The position numbers and the translations under genes were made by a program. DNA of 64,000 bases, taken from the NCBI RefSeq assembly GCF_014647875.1, contig NZ_BMQA01000028.1:44452-108451 (forward strand). The letters run 5' to 3'. Positions 8,496 through 19,290 of the stretch are shown in pieces. How positions within the stretch are numbered: position 1 is the first letter of the stretch; the number at the start of each line of letters is the position of its first letter. This stretch comes from Streptomyces brasiliensis (lineage in GTDB: Bacteria > Actinomycetota > Actinomycetes > Streptomycetales > Streptomycetaceae). The notes under the pieces were generated by a model that had not been told where the DNA came from, did no database searches, and saw only the letters and a program-made list of their open reading frames with translations.

Positions 8496-8522
8496 AGACC
8501 CCGGTCCATCGGACCGGGGTCT
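8496..8522 (+). terminator. tRNA-Gly terminator hairpin
   Basis: AGACCCCGGTCC / GGACCGGGGTCT with a three-base loop followed by TTT. Confidence 0.85.
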
Positions 8523-8614
8523 TTTCGTTGTCCGCGCTCCCCACTGACATTTGTTATGCCGGGTGATGACACCGCGCACTGCTGCCGGGACCCGGCCGCC
8601 GGGACGCTGAAGGC

Positions 8615-9451
8615 ATGGACAACGACGAACACGAGCACGTGATCGAGGTCACCGGTCTGAGGCGTGTGTACGGGGGCGGGTTCGAGGCCGTGCGCGGGAT
8701 CGACTTCTCCGTCGCCCGCGGGGAGATCTTCGCGCTGCTGGGCACCAACGGCGCCGGGAAGACGTCGACGGTCGAACTGCTGGAGGGGCTCGCGCCGCCG
8801 TCCGGCGGCCGGGTGCGCGTCCTCGGCCACGATCCCCACCGGGAGCGGGCCGCCGTACGCCCACGCACCGGCGTGATGCTCCAGGAGGGCGGCTTCCCCT
8901 CCGAGCTGACTGTGACCGAGACCGTCCGGCTGTGGGCGGGCTGTACGAGCGGAGCCCGGCCGGAGCGCGAGGCGCTGGCCCTCGTCGGGCTCACCGGCAG
9001 GGCCGGAGTGCGGGTCAAGCAGCTGTCCGGGGGTGAGCGGCGCCGCCTCGACCTGGCGCTCGCGCTGCTCGGCGAGCCCGAGGTGCTGTTCCTGGACGAG
9101 CCGACGACCGGGCTCGACGCCGAAGGACGCCGGGACACCTGGGACTTGGTGCGGGCGCTGCGCGACGGCGGCACGACCGTGCTGCTGACCACGCACTACC
9201 TGGAGGAGGCCGAGGGGCTCGCCGACCGGCTCGCGATCCTGCACGAGGGGCGCATCGCGACCGCCGGAACCCCGGCCGAGGTCACCGCGGACCGGCCCTC
9301 GCGGATCTCCTTCGGACTCCCCGAGGGCTATTTCGTCGGCGACCTGCCGCCGCTCGCCGCACTCGGGGTGTGCGATCACGAGGTCACGGGGAGTGTCGTA
9401 CGCCTGCACACCAGAGAGCTGCAACGGGCGGCCACCGGGCTGCTGGTCTGA
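8615..9451 (+). CDS. ABC transporter ATP-binding protein, C-terminally truncated
   Basis: 278 residues of a DrrA-like export ATPase. Walker A is GTNGAGKTS, the Q loop LQEGGFP, the signature LSGGERRR, Walker B EVLFLDEPTTGLD, the H loop TTHYLEEAE. The last residues LQRAATGLLV stop exactly where relatives continue for about 30 residues to the LEDVFL-type end. The stop TGA is immediately followed, in another frame, by the middle of a histidine kinase, and no permease gene is present. I infer a deletion that removed the ATPase tail, the whole permease and the kinase front. The motifs are intact, but a partner is missing locally. Confidence 0.85.
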   Translation: MDNDEHEHVIEVTGLRRVYGGGFEAVRGIDFSVARGEIFALLGTNGAGKTSTVELLEGLAPPSGGRVRVLGHDPHRERAAVRPRTGVMLQEGGFPSELTVTETVRLWAGCTSGARPEREALALVGLTGRAGVRVKQLSGGERRRLDLALALLGEPEVLFLDEPTTGLDAEGRRDTWDLVRALRDGGTTVLLTTHYLEEAEGLADRLAILHEGRIATAGTPAEVTADRPSRISFGLPEGYFVGDLPPLAALGVCDHEVTGSVVRLHTRELQRAATGLLV

Positions 9452-10032
9452 AGAGCGAACTCGCCGTACAGCTCGCGCGGCGCGGCAGGCCGGAGGCGGT
9501 GGAGCAGATGGTCGAGGCGCAGCGCATCGCGCAGGAGTCGCAGCGCGAGGTGCGGGACGTCGCACGCGGCTACCGCGAGGCCGACCTCGGAGTCGAACTC
9601 GCCGGAGCGCAGGGAGTGTTGAACGCGGCCGGGATTCGGTGCGAGGTGACGGGGGACGCGGCCGGCCTGCCCGCCGGGGTGCAGTCGGCGCTCGCGTGGG
9701 TGGTGCAGGAGGCGACCACGAACGTGCTGCGGCACGGGGACGCGGTGGAGTGCCGGGTGGGGTTGCGGATGCGGGAGGGGCGTGTGGTGTTGACGGTGGA
9801 GAACGACGGCGTCGTCGGCTCCGAGAGCCAGGACGGAAGGGCCGTCGGGAGTGAGGGTTCCGGCCAGGGTGGGGACGCTGTCGCGGGCGGGGGCTCGGGG
9901 CTCGCCGGGCTGCGGGAGCGGCTGGCCGTCGTGGACGGGACCCTCGAGGCGGGGCCCTTCGGGAAGGACGGGTTCCGGCTGGTGGCGCGGGTGCCGCTGG
10001 CGAAGGCCGCTGTGAGTGAGGTCACTTCATGA
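9448..10032 (+). pseudogene. Sensor histidine kinase remnant (NarL type), N-terminus deleted
   Basis: Recognisable from LKSELAVQLARRG, the segment just after the HisKA_3 phosphoacceptor His, through the ATPase domain (VVQEATTNVLRHG N-box, GSGLAGLRERL G-box) to the stop. The sensor domain and the phosphorylatable His are absent. It starts inside the ATPase stop region, has no ribosome site of its own and overlaps the response-regulator ATG by four bases. Confidence 0.85.
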
Positions 10033-10642
10033 CGTCGCCGGTACGACTGCTGCTCGCCGACGACGAGCATCTGATCCGGGGTGCGCTCGCCGCGCTGCTG
10101 TCCCTGGAGGACGATCTCGCCGTCGTCGCGGAGGCGGCGACCGGGCCCGAAGCGCTCGCCATGGCGCGGGCCCACCGGCCCGACGTGGCGGTCCTGGACC
10201 TCCAGATGCCGGGCGCGGACGGTGTGACGGTCACCACATCCCTGCGGGCCGAACTCCCGGACTGCCAGGTGCTGATCGTCACCGGGCACGGGCGTCCAGG
10301 GCATCTGAAGCGCGCGCTCGCGGGGGTGTGCGCGGGTTCGTCCCGAAGACGGTCAGCGCCCAGCGCCTCGCGGAGATCATCCGTACCGTGCACGCCGGAC
10401 ACCGGTACATCGACCCCGAGTTGGCCGCCGACGCGATCTCCGCCGGGGACTCCCCGCTGACCGCCCGGGAGGCGGAGGTGCTGGAGCTGGCCGCCGACGG
10501 GGCACCGGTCGCGGAGATCGCCGAGCGGGCCTCGCTGTCCCCGGGGACCGTGCGCAACTACCTCTCGTCCGCCGTCACAAAACTCGGTGCCGAGAACCGG
10601 CATACCGCGGTGCGTCTCGCGCGGGAGCGAGGTTGGGTATAG
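10029..10642 (+). pseudogene. NarL/LuxR-type response regulator, frameshifted
   Basis: The receiver domain reads MTSPVRLLLADDEHLIRG, with phosphoacceptor Asp in DVAVLDLQMPG, then the frame changes at about 10320-10332 (a GC-rich run) and the rest continues in another frame as GVRGFVPKTVSAQRLAE followed by a good LuxR HTH (LTAREAEVLELAADG, SPGTVRNYLSSAVTKLG). One small indel explains this. Unless it is a sequencing error the protein is truncated in the linker and cannot bind DNA. Its kinase partner is also broken. Confidence 0.85.
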
Positions 10643-10665
10643 TTGGCCTCGCGCCACGGTGCAAT

Positions 10666-10738
10666 GCGGACGTAGCTCAGTTGGTAGAGCGCAACCTTGC
10701 CAAGGTTGAGGTCGCGAGTTCGAGCCTCGTCGTCCGCT
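10666..10738 (+). tRNA. tRNA-Gly(GCC), copy 2
   Basis: Sequence identical to the copy at 8416, anticodon loop TTGCCAA. The shared block is 79 bp (8411-8489 and 10661-10739), brackets the decayed ABC/two-component locus, and is followed by its own terminator. Confidence 0.97.
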
Positions 10739-10745
10739 CCACAGC

Positions 10746-10776
10746 AAAGGCCCCGGTCATCCCGACCGGGGCCTTT
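10746..10776. terminator. Bidirectional terminator between tRNA-Gly and purC
   Basis: AAAGGCCCCGGTC / GACCGGGGCCTTT perfect stem between convergent genes. Confidence 0.88.
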
Positions 10777-10784
10777 CTCGTGTT

Positions 10785-11684
10785 CTACGACCAGCTCATA
10801 CCGGTCAGGCGCTCGTACGCCTCCACGTACTTCGACCGGGTCGCGTCGACGACCTCCTGCGGCAGCGGCGGCGGAGGCTGCTCGCTCTTGCGGTCCCAGC
10901 CGGACTCGGCCGAGGTCAGCCAGTCACGGACGAACTGCTTGTCGTACGACGGCTGCGCCCGGCCCGGCTGCCACTGGTCGGCCGGCCAGAAACGGGAGGA
11001 GTCCGGGGTGAGGACCTCGTCGGCGAGAACGAGGGTCTCGCCGTCGAAGCCGAACTCGAACTTGGTGTCCGCGAGGATGATGCCGCGCTCGCGCGCGATG
11101 TCGCGGGCGCGGTGGTAGACGGCGAGGGTCGTCTGGCGCAGCTGGGCGGCGGTGTCCGCGCCGACCTGGCGGGCGACCTCCTCGTAGGTCACGTTCTCGT
11201 CGTGCTCGCCGACCTCGGCCTTGGTGGCCGGGGTGAAGATCGGGGCGGGCAGCTCGGAGCCGTCGACGAGGCCCTCCGGGAGCGCGAGGCCGCAGACCGT
11301 GCGGGACTCGTTGTACTCGACCAGGCCGGAGCCGGTGAGGTAGCCGCGGGCCACGCACTCGACCGGGACCATCCGCAGCGACTTGCAGAGCAGCGTGCGG
11401 CCGGCCCAGTCGGCGGGGGCGCCCGCGGGAAGGTCGGTGCTGACGACGTGGTTGGGCACGAGGTCGGCGAGCTGGTCGAACCACCACAGGGACAGCTGGG
11501 TCAGGACGCGGCCCTTGTCGGGGATCTCGGTGGGCAGCACCCAGTCGTAGGCCGACATACGGTCGCTGGCGACCATCACGAGGTCGCCCGCCTCGTTCTG
11601 GTACAGCTCGCGCACCTTGCCGGTGTGCAGATGCACCAGACCCGGAACCTGGATGGGTTCGGGCTTTTCGACGAATCCGGACAC
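10785..11684 (-). CDS. purC: SAICAR synthetase
   Basis: 299 residues; ligates aspartate to CAIR in purine synthesis. Family segments: HTGKVRELY, VASDRMSAYDWVLPTEIPDKGRVL (split here), VECVARGYLTGSG, LADTKFEFGFD and DEVLTPDSSRFWP. The GTG at 11684 is chosen because GGGGAGG lies just upstream; the longer frame to 11738 has no ribosome site. Isolated from other pur genes, as usual in Streptomyces. Confidence 0.96.
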   Translation of the reverse strand: MSGFVEKPEPIQVPGLVHLHTGKVRELYQNEAGDLVMVASDRMSAYDWVLPTEIPDKGRVLTQLSLWWFDQLADLVPNHVVSTDLPAGAPADWAGRTLLCKSLRMVPVECVARGYLTGSGLVEYNESRTVCGLALPEGLVDGSELPAPIFTPATKAEVGEHDENVTYEEVARQVGADTAAQLRQTTLAVYHRARDIARERGIILADTKFEFGFDGETLVLADEVLTPDSSRFWPADQWQPGRAQPSYDKQFVRDWLTSAESGWDRKSEQPPPPLPQEVVDATRSKYVEAYERLTGMSWS

Positions 11685-11753
11685 GGTTCCTCCCCGTGGT
11701 TCTGTCCAAGTAAGTCGATTCTCCCGTATCGGACACACGCCGACGACAGCGGG

Positions 11754-13250
11754 TCAGTCGCGTTTGCAGATTCGATCCAGCAGGTTGGCGGTCGCGCGCT
11801 GGATACGGGGGTCCACGTGGCCGGGGCGGTCCAGGGCCGGTGACCAGGCGAAGGTTCCGGACGCGAAAACCAGAGCGCCGGAGGGGGCGCGGTAGAGGGA
11901 CGTCTCCTGGTGGCGCAGGACGCCGTCGTTGTCGGTGTAGGGGGAGTGGGCGAGCAGGATGCGTTCCTCGTGGTCGGGGAGCGCGGTACGCGGGAAGTAA
12001 CGGTCCGCCTCGCCCGCGACCAGGCCCTCGATCTCGTCGCCCTCGGCCGCGTCGGTCGCCTCCCACAGCCAGTGCCCCGCGTTGCGCACGACCAGCGGCG
12101 ACGGCTCGGGCACACGGCCCGCGTACTGGATGCCGACCAGTTGCTGCTCGGGGCGGTCGATCTCGCGCCAGAGCACCGGGCGCCCCGGGCCCTTGCGCTT
12201 GCGGCAGGTGAGCAGACGGTCCGGGACGCCGGAGGGGGCGGGGCCCAACTCCACTTGCCAGTACATGGTGTTGGCGGAGAGGAACACCAGCGAGGTGCCG
12301 TTCTCGCGGGCCAGCTCGGCGTTGCGGCGCATCTGGGCGGACCAGTACTCGTCGTGGCCCGGGAAGACCAGGCCGCGGTACCTGGTGGGGTCGAGGCGGC
12401 CGGCGTGCAGGTCGCGGGCGTCGGCGTAGGCGAGGTCGTAGCCGTAGCGCTCGGCCCAGCGGATGAAATCGTAGGCGTGGCCGACGTGCAGGGGCAGGCC
12501 CGCGCCCGCGTACGGCCGGTCGAAGGAGACCGTGGTCGCCGCGTCGGCCTCGCCGAGCAGCCGGCCCTTCTCGTCCCAGGCGTGGTAGAGACTGGCGCCG
12601 GTGCGGCCGTCCTCGGGGTAGAGGTTGTAGGCCTGCCAGGTGACGTCGGGCAGCAGCAGAAGCAGGTCGGCGGGGTGGTTGTCGCGGACCGTGAAGGGGA
12701 TGTGGGAGCGGTAGCCGTCGGCGGTGGTGAGGACGGCGACGTACGCGCCGATGCTCCAGTACGACGGGACCTGCAGCCGCCAGGACAGCCACCAGTGGTG
12801 GCAGGAGACCGTGCGGTCGGCGGTCAGCGGCGGGGGCTGGACGATGCCCGACAACCGGGGGCTGGTGGCGATCTTGGCGGCGCCGTCGCCGCCGTAGTGG
12901 CCGATGCGGTAGATGTCCACGCCGAACTGCTGGGGCGGGTCGACGGTGATGTGGAAGTCGACGGCCTCGCCGGGTGCGACCGCGCCGGTCGAGGTGAACC
13001 CCTTGATCTGGCGGTGGACGTCGTCGGCCGAGCGGGGGCCGCCGCCGGCGGCGCGGGGTCCGGGGACGCGGGCGTTCTCGTGCGCGAGCTGCGGCCGGCT
13101 CGCGTCCACGTACCAGGGCACGACGTGGCCGGTGTCGTCGAAGTACGTCTCGCTTCCGCGCAGCCAGGGGACAGGGCCCTGGCCGAAGGGGTCGGTGACT
13201 GCGTGCGCGAGTGCTCCCGACTCCCAGCGGCGGATCTGTTCCGAGGTCAT
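11754..13250 (-). CDS. N,N-dimethylformamidase beta-subunit-like protein
   Basis: 498 residues. Contains the C-terminal-type domain of the N,N-dimethylformamidase large subunit, with signature LVFPGHDEYWSAQMRRN, FLSANTMYWQVEL and RIGHYGGDGAA. No signal peptide. In DMFase the related subunit hydrolyses dimethylformamide with an iron centre; most actinomycete homologues are uncharacterised, so substrate is unknown. Start chosen at the ATG at 13250 after GAGGGAGGGGAG. Confidence 0.75.
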   Translation of the reverse strand: MTSEQIRRWESGALAHAVTDPFGQGPVPWLRGSETYFDDTGHVVPWYVDASRPQLAHENARVPGPRAAGGGPRSADDVHRQIKGFTSTGAVAPGEAVDFHITVDPPQQFGVDIYRIGHYGGDGAAKIATSPRLSGIVQPPPLTADRTVSCHHWWLSWRLQVPSYWSIGAYVAVLTTADGYRSHIPFTVRDNHPADLLLLLPDVTWQAYNLYPEDGRTGASLYHAWDEKGRLLGEADAATTVSFDRPYAGAGLPLHVGHAYDFIRWAERYGYDLAYADARDLHAGRLDPTRYRGLVFPGHDEYWSAQMRRNAELARENGTSLVFLSANTMYWQVELGPAPSGVPDRLLTCRKRKGPGRPVLWREIDRPEQQLVGIQYAGRVPEPSPLVVRNAGHWLWEATDAAEGDEIEGLVAGEADRYFPRTALPDHEERILLAHSPYTDNDGVLRHQETSLYRAPSGALVFASGTFAWSPALDRPGHVDPRIQRATANLLDRICKRD

Positions 13251-13379
13251 GGTCGCTCCCCTCCCTCGTTCCCCCGTAAGCCCTTGCCGTGTGCGCGAAC
13301 GGTCCCAGCACATCACATTCCGCACGCGCACGGTCACTACTCGTTGCGAATTGACTCAAAGTGGAATCGATGACTCCGG

Positions 13380-15167
13380 TCACACGAGGCGTACCGGCTT
13401 CTCCGGGCGTATGCCCGACGCGATCAGCCAGGCGCGGAGCGGGGCGGGGTCTCCGTCCTCGGTCAGGCTGAGGACGCGTGAGGGCAGATCGGCGGCTCGC
13501 TCGCCGTTGAGCAGCAGGGACGGGCCGTCGAGCCAGTCGAGGCCGGGGGCGGCTCCGGCCGTGTCCATGGCGGCGCAGCAGACCATCGCCGTGACGTGAT
13601 CGGCGAGGAGTTCGCGTGCGGTGCGCGGGGGCTGGAGCGGGAAGAGGGGGAGGGCGCCGTCGTCCCAGAGGGGTGTGCCGGTGCCCTGGCCGGGGACGGC
13701 GGAGGCCGATCGGGGTATGCCGGCGCGGCGTGCGGTGGTGGCTTCCTCGCGGGCGAGTTCGGCGCTGAGACCGGCGGCGAGGGTGGTGCTGCGGTCGGGG
13801 GCCGGGGCGAGGCCTTCGGTGGAGCCGGCGCAGGGGACGGAGGTGTCCGTAGGTTCGGTCGCTTCGGTGTCCGGCTCGTCCGGTGTCGACGACAGGTGGT
13901 CGAGGACCCGCGCCAGTGTGGGTCCGCCGGGGTCGCGGGTCGTCGTGCCGGCCGTGGGGCGTACGCCGAGGGAGTTCAGGACGCGGTGGAGACGGGCCGC
14001 GTCGGTGCGCCACTTCCGGTCGACGACCTCCTCCGGGTACTCCTGCCAGTCCACCGGCGCCCAGTCCGGACCGTGCTCGGCGGGGCCGCCGTGGAAGAGG
14101 CGGGCAGCGAGCAGCGAGGCGGCCTCGTCCACCGTGCCGGGCTCCTCGAGCAGGTCACAGGCGGGGCGCTCGCCCAGGCGGGAGGCGAAGCCCTCGGCCA
14201 GCCGGTCGCGCCGGGACAGCTCGGTGAGCGCCGCGACGACACCGGCGTCCAGCCGCGACGGCCAGCGGCCCATCCGCCAGGCGGGCAGCGCGACGCGGGT
14301 CAGCAGCCGGTCCCAGCCGGCGTACGCCAGCCCGACCTGTTCCTGGGCGACGATCCTGAGGCCGTAGTCCACAGCCTGTGCACGCTCGGCCGCCGCCGCG
14401 GCCACGCCCCGTTCCATCTCGGCCGCGTGCACGCGGCAGCCGCGCAGCAGCAGCCGGGTCACCCAGCCGACGCCCGCGAGCACCGTGCGGGAGACGGGGT
14501 CGCGGCCGGGTTCCGAGGTCACGGCGACGGCCGCGTCGAGGCCCCGTACGAAACGGCGGGCAGCCGCTATGTCCGGGTGCGCCGAGGGTCCCGTACCGGC
14601 GACGACCGGGGCCAGGACCGCGCGCAGTTCGCCGATGCGCATCCACCACAGGAACGGGGAGCCGATGACCAGGACGGGCGCGGTCGGCGTACGGCGGTGG
14701 GGGCGCCGCCCCGGACCCGCCAGTTCGTCGCCGCTCTCCGGCGCGGGCGGGCCGTGCGCCGGGTGGGTGCGGTCCTCCAGCCAGCTGTCGCAGTCCGGGG
14801 TGAGCGCTATGGCGGAGGGCGCCGGGACGTCGAGGCGGTCGGCGAGGTCGCGCACCATCCGGTACAGGTCCGGGGCGGACTCCTCGGCGATCGGGACCGT
14901 CGGGCTGACGGCGGGGCGGGCGCGGGCGACGACCAGGGCGATGCCCGCGGCGGCCAGCAGCACCAGCACGGCGACCGCGCTGACGGTCCCCCGGGCGACG
15001 TCCCAGGCGCCGCCGACCAGATGTCCGGTGGTGCCGCCCGCCAGCAGGATCACGGCGGCGGCCGCGGGCAGCAGCGCGACGGCCAGCGCCCGGCCGCGCA
15101 CCCGCAGCACGGCGAGGGCGCGGGAGCGCGCGGCCTGCGCACCCGCCTCCACTCCCATCCCGGTCAC
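13380..15167 (-). CDS. Membrane protein with degenerate M48-like peptidase region
   Basis: 595 residues. Two hydrophobic helices near residues 29-48 and 58-82, then a region reading LVIGSPFLWWMRIGELRAVLAPVVAG. Its layout resembles M48 (HtpX-type) peptidases, where GELRAVLA is followed by the zinc motif HExxH; here that position is APVVAG, so no catalytic centre. The C-terminal 200 residues are low-complexity and acidic, with no recognised domain. If the similarity is real this is a pseudoenzyme; otherwise simply an uncharacterised Streptomyces membrane protein. It lies between the dimethylformamidase-like gene and purD. Confidence 0.7.
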   Translation of the reverse strand: MTGMGVEAGAQAARSRALAVLRVRGRALAVALLPAAAAVILLAGGTTGHLVGGAWDVARGTVSAVAVLVLLAAAGIALVVARARPAVSPTVPIAEESAPDLYRMVRDLADRLDVPAPSAIALTPDCDSWLEDRTHPAHGPPAPESGDELAGPGRRPHRRTPTAPVLVIGSPFLWWMRIGELRAVLAPVVAGTGPSAHPDIAAARRFVRGLDAAVAVTSEPGRDPVSRTVLAGVGWVTRLLLRGCRVHAAEMERGVAAAAAERAQAVDYGLRIVAQEQVGLAYAGWDRLLTRVALPAWRMGRWPSRLDAGVVAALTELSRRDRLAEGFASRLGERPACDLLEEPGTVDEAASLLAARLFHGGPAEHGPDWAPVDWQEYPEEVVDRKWRTDAARLHRVLNSLGVRPTAGTTTRDPGGPTLARVLDHLSSTPDEPDTEATEPTDTSVPCAGSTEGLAPAPDRSTTLAAGLSAELAREEATTARRAGIPRSASAVPGQGTGTPLWDDGALPLFPLQPPRTARELLADHVTAMVCCAAMDTAGAAPGLDWLDGPSLLLNGERAADLPSRVLSLTEDGDPAPLRAWLIASGIRPEKPVRLV

Positions 15168-15392
15168 GATCCGGAGGTCACCCCCTCGCTGTCCTGGCTC
15201 CTGGCTCTGTCCTGGCGTTGCTCACTCCCCCACTGTGGCACCCGCAGGTGACATCGCAATGCCGGTGGGCCAAGTGCCGGAACGCTTGCGCCGCACCCTA
15301 GTTGGGGCCCCGGCCGTCGTCAGCCGGATGAGCGCTTCGCTCACTCGATGGAATGGCTTTGGTCAGAGGTGGATGACGGACGGCAAAGATCA

Positions 15393-15414
15393 GGCCCCGG
15401 ATTTCTCCGGGGCC
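15393..15414. terminator. Hairpin after purD
   Basis: GGCCCCGGA / TCCGGGGCC with TTTC loop, 27 bases past the purD stop on its downstream side. Confidence 0.75.
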
Positions 15415-15440
15415 CGGGTGCAGGTGAGAGGGGGCGTCCG

Positions 15441-16694
<1,254 letters not shown>

Positions 16695-16791
16695 GGGGTC
16701 AGCCTAGCTGGCGTTGGATACGAAGGCCGGGGGGCGGGGAGGCTGTGGGTTCCTCCACAGCGCGCCGGCGGCTTGGTCGCCCGCTCGTCGG

Positions 16792-19032
16792 CTATTCGTT
16801 GGTGAACTCCTCCACCACCGTCGCGCCCAGCTCCTTGACGATGAGTTCGTGGCCGGAGAGGGCCGATTCGTCGAGGTCCGGGTCGTCGTCCTCGGGGATG
16901 TCGTCCTCGGGGGCGACCGGGGGCGGTTCCGGGGCGGCGGCCGGCCGGGGGGCCTGGGGCGCTGCTGTCGGGGGCGCGGGCGGTGCGGCGGGTGCGGGCG
17001 CGGTCGGCTGAGGAGCGGCCGGACGCTGTACGGGGGTGGGGGAGGGTGCGGTGTAGCTGTTGCCGCCGCCCGCGTACGTCGAGGAGCCGCCGGCGGGTGC
17101 CGGGGCCGAGCCGCCCGACGGGTCGACGATCGCCTCGATCTTCCACTGCACGTTGAACTGCTCGGCCAGCGCCTGCCGCAGCACGTCCTCGCTGCCGCTG
17201 CTCGCGAAGTTGTCGCGTGCGCCGGCGTTCACGAAGCCCAGCTGGAGCGTGGTGCCGTCGAAACCGGCGACCTGGGCGTTCTGGCTGAGCAGGATCCAGG
17301 TGAAGCGGCGGCGGTTCTTGACGGCTTCGAGGATGTTCGGCCAGAGCATGCGGGGGTCGAGGCCGCCGGGGGTGGGGGGCGCGGACGGTGCCGGGGTCGC
17401 GGGCGTGGGCGCGGGCGCGGGTGTCTGGGGTGCCGGCTGTGACTGTCCGCTGCCTGCGGGGGCGGCCGTGGGCCAGCCGCCCGGCCGACGGCCACTGCCC
17501 GCGGGGGCGGCGGTGGGCCAGGCGCCCGGGGCCGGACCGGCGGAGGGGGGCGGAGTCTGGGGAGCGGCCGGGGCCGGGGGCTGGGCAGGGGTGGAAGGCA
17601 GGCCACCGCTGACGGGCCCGGCGGGACCGTTGCCCTCGCTGGCCGGCCCGGCACCGGGCGCGCCGGGGGCCGTAGCTCCAGGAGCCGCAGCAGCGGGAGC
17701 GGAAGGAGCCGGAGGAGCAGGGGCCGTGGCCCCCGGAGCAGCCCCACCGCCGCCCGGACCCCGAACGGCCGCGCGCGCCGCAGCGGGGCCGCCGCCGGCC
17801 GGCATCTGGGGGGCGTGCGCGTCGGGACCGGGGACGTACTCCATGGCGGGGGCGCTCGCGGCGCCGGAGAAGTTGATGCCGCGCTCGAGGCGGTCGAGGC
17901 GGGCCATGACGGAGCGCTCGTCGCCGTAGGCCGCGGGGAGCAGGACGCGGGCGCAGATGAGTTCGAGCTGGAGGCGGGGCGAGGTGGCGCCGCGCATCTC
18001 CGTGAGGCCCTCGTTGACGAGGTCGGCGGCGCGGCTGAGCTCGGCGGCGCCGAAGATGCCGGCCTGGGCCTGCATGCGCTCGAGCACGTCGGCGGGGGCG
18101 TCGATGAGTCCCTTGTCCACGGCGTCGGGCACAGCGGCGAGGATCACCAGATCCCGCAGCCGTTCGAGCAGGTCGGCGACGAAGCGCCGGGGATCGTTGC
18201 CCCCCTCGATCACGCGGTCCACGACCTCGAAGGCGGCGGCTCCGTCACCGGTGGCGAAGGCCTCGACGACGGAGTCGAGCAGTGACCCTTCGGTGTACCC
18301 GAGGAGCGAGGTGGCCATGGCATACGTCACACCATCGGCCCCGGCACCGGCGAGCAGCTGGTCCATGACGGACATGGAGTCACGCACGGATCCGGCGCCG
18401 GCGCGCACGACGAGCGGGAGCACACCGTCCTCGACCGGGATGTTCTCCTTCTGGCACACCTCGCCGAGGTAGTCGCGAAGCGTCCCTGGAGGCACGAGCC
18501 GGAACGGGTAGTGGTGGGTGCGCGACCGAATGGTCCCGATGACCTTCTCGGGCTCTGTGGTGGCGAAGATGAACTTGAGATGCTCGGGCGGCTCCTCGAC
18601 GACCTTGAGCAGGGCGTTGAAGCCGGCCGACGTGACCATGTGGGCCTCGTCGATGATGTAGATCTTGTACCGGCTGCCCGCGGGCCCGAAGAAGGCCTTC
18701 TCACGCAGCTCACGGGCGTCGTCCACACCACCGTGGGAGGCCGCGTCGATCTCGATGACGTCGATGGAACCGGGTCCGTTCCGGGCGAGATCCCGGCAGG
18801 ACTGGCACTCGCCGCAGGGCGTGGGCGTAGGCCCCTGCTCGCAGTTCAGACAGCGGGCCAGGATGCGCGCGCTGGTGGTCTTCCCGCACCCACGCGGCCC
18901 GCTGAACAGGTACGCGTGGTTGACCCGGTTGTTCCGCAGCGCCTGCTGCAGCGGGTCGGTGACATGCTCCTGCCCGATGACCTCCGCGAAGGTCTCCGGG
19001 CGATAGCGGCGGTACAGCGCGAGAGACGACAC
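16792..19032 (-). CDS. dnaX: DNA polymerase III subunit gamma/tau
   Basis: 746 residues. AAA+ clamp-loader domain 1-370: Walker A SGPRGCGKTTS, a four-Cys zinc module in RCLNC and CGECQSC, Walker B-like YIIDEAHMV, sensor-1 FIFATTEPEKV. A Pro/Ala-rich linker (about 420-590) leads to the tau-type C-terminal domain (RRFTWILLSQNAQV, QFNVQWKIEAIV), which binds polymerase. Start is the GTG of VSSLALYRRYRP; a TATAAC hexamer about a dozen bases upstream could give a nearly leaderless mRNA. The 35-residue upstream extension overlaps no ribosome site. Confidence 0.95.
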   Translation of the reverse strand: MSSLALYRRYRPETFAEVIGQEHVTDPLQQALRNNRVNHAYLFSGPRGCGKTTSARILARCLNCEQGPTPTPCGECQSCRDLARNGPGSIDVIEIDAASHGGVDDARELREKAFFGPAGSRYKIYIIDEAHMVTSAGFNALLKVVEEPPEHLKFIFATTEPEKVIGTIRSRTHHYPFRLVPPGTLRDYLGEVCQKENIPVEDGVLPLVVRAGAGSVRDSMSVMDQLLAGAGADGVTYAMATSLLGYTEGSLLDSVVEAFATGDGAAAFEVVDRVIEGGNDPRRFVADLLERLRDLVILAAVPDAVDKGLIDAPADVLERMQAQAGIFGAAELSRAADLVNEGLTEMRGATSPRLQLELICARVLLPAAYGDERSVMARLDRLERGINFSGAASAPAMEYVPGPDAHAPQMPAGGGPAAARAAVRGPGGGGAAPGATAPAPPAPSAPAAAAPGATAPGAPGAGPASEGNGPAGPVSGGLPSTPAQPPAPAAPQTPPPSAGPAPGAWPTAAPAGSGRRPGGWPTAAPAGSGQSQPAPQTPAPAPTPATPAPSAPPTPGGLDPRMLWPNILEAVKNRRRFTWILLSQNAQVAGFDGTTLQLGFVNAGARDNFASSGSEDVLRQALAEQFNVQWKIEAIVDPSGGSAPAPAGGSSTYAGGGNSYTAPSPTPVQRPAAPQPTAPAPAAPPAPPTAAPQAPRPAAAPEPPPVAPEDDIPEDDDPDLDESALSGHELIVKELGATVVEEFTNE

Positions 19033-19145
19033 GCATACGAGGTTATAGGCGTCCACTGACAACGGACTCCGCCGTCGCCCGTACCCGGATGTCCTGGTTC
19101 CTCCAGGAAACCTCCAGGAAATGCAGACGCCCCCCACGCACCCGC

Positions 19146-19218
19146 CAGAGCCGACCTACCCTTGCTGCCTTCCGGCCCTGGGGGAGTTCAGTCAGATAGC
19201 GCCGCGTGAGGGGCTCCG
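19146..19218 (-). ncRNA. ffs: Signal recognition particle RNA (small bacterial type)
   Basis: On the minus strand the conserved tip GGGCCGGAAGGCAGCAAGG is present, and outer strands CGGAGCC and GGCTCTG pair to close the hairpin. This is the domain IV element that binds Ffh. Position between dnaX and tRNA-Ser is usual in Streptomyces. Ends are estimated from the closing stem; the transcript may extend a few bases. Confidence 0.9.
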
Positions 19219-19290
19219 CACAGAGTACCTGATAGCGGCAGGTGGGAACGAGTTCGCGAGCACTCCTCTCGGTCATGTAATGTTTCCGGC

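Noticed and set aside
8411..10739. tRNA-Gly duplicates as att sites of a mobile element
   Set aside because: Both copies are complete tRNAs with separate terminators and there is no recombinase between them; simple gene duplication is more likely.
10924..14013. 1029-codon open frame on the minus strand
   Set aside because: Out-of-frame shadow of purC and the dimethylformamidase-like gene; open only because of extreme GC.
19043..19276. 77-codon ORF over the SRP RNA
   Set aside because: Overlaps the conserved SRP RNA exactly and lacks protein features.
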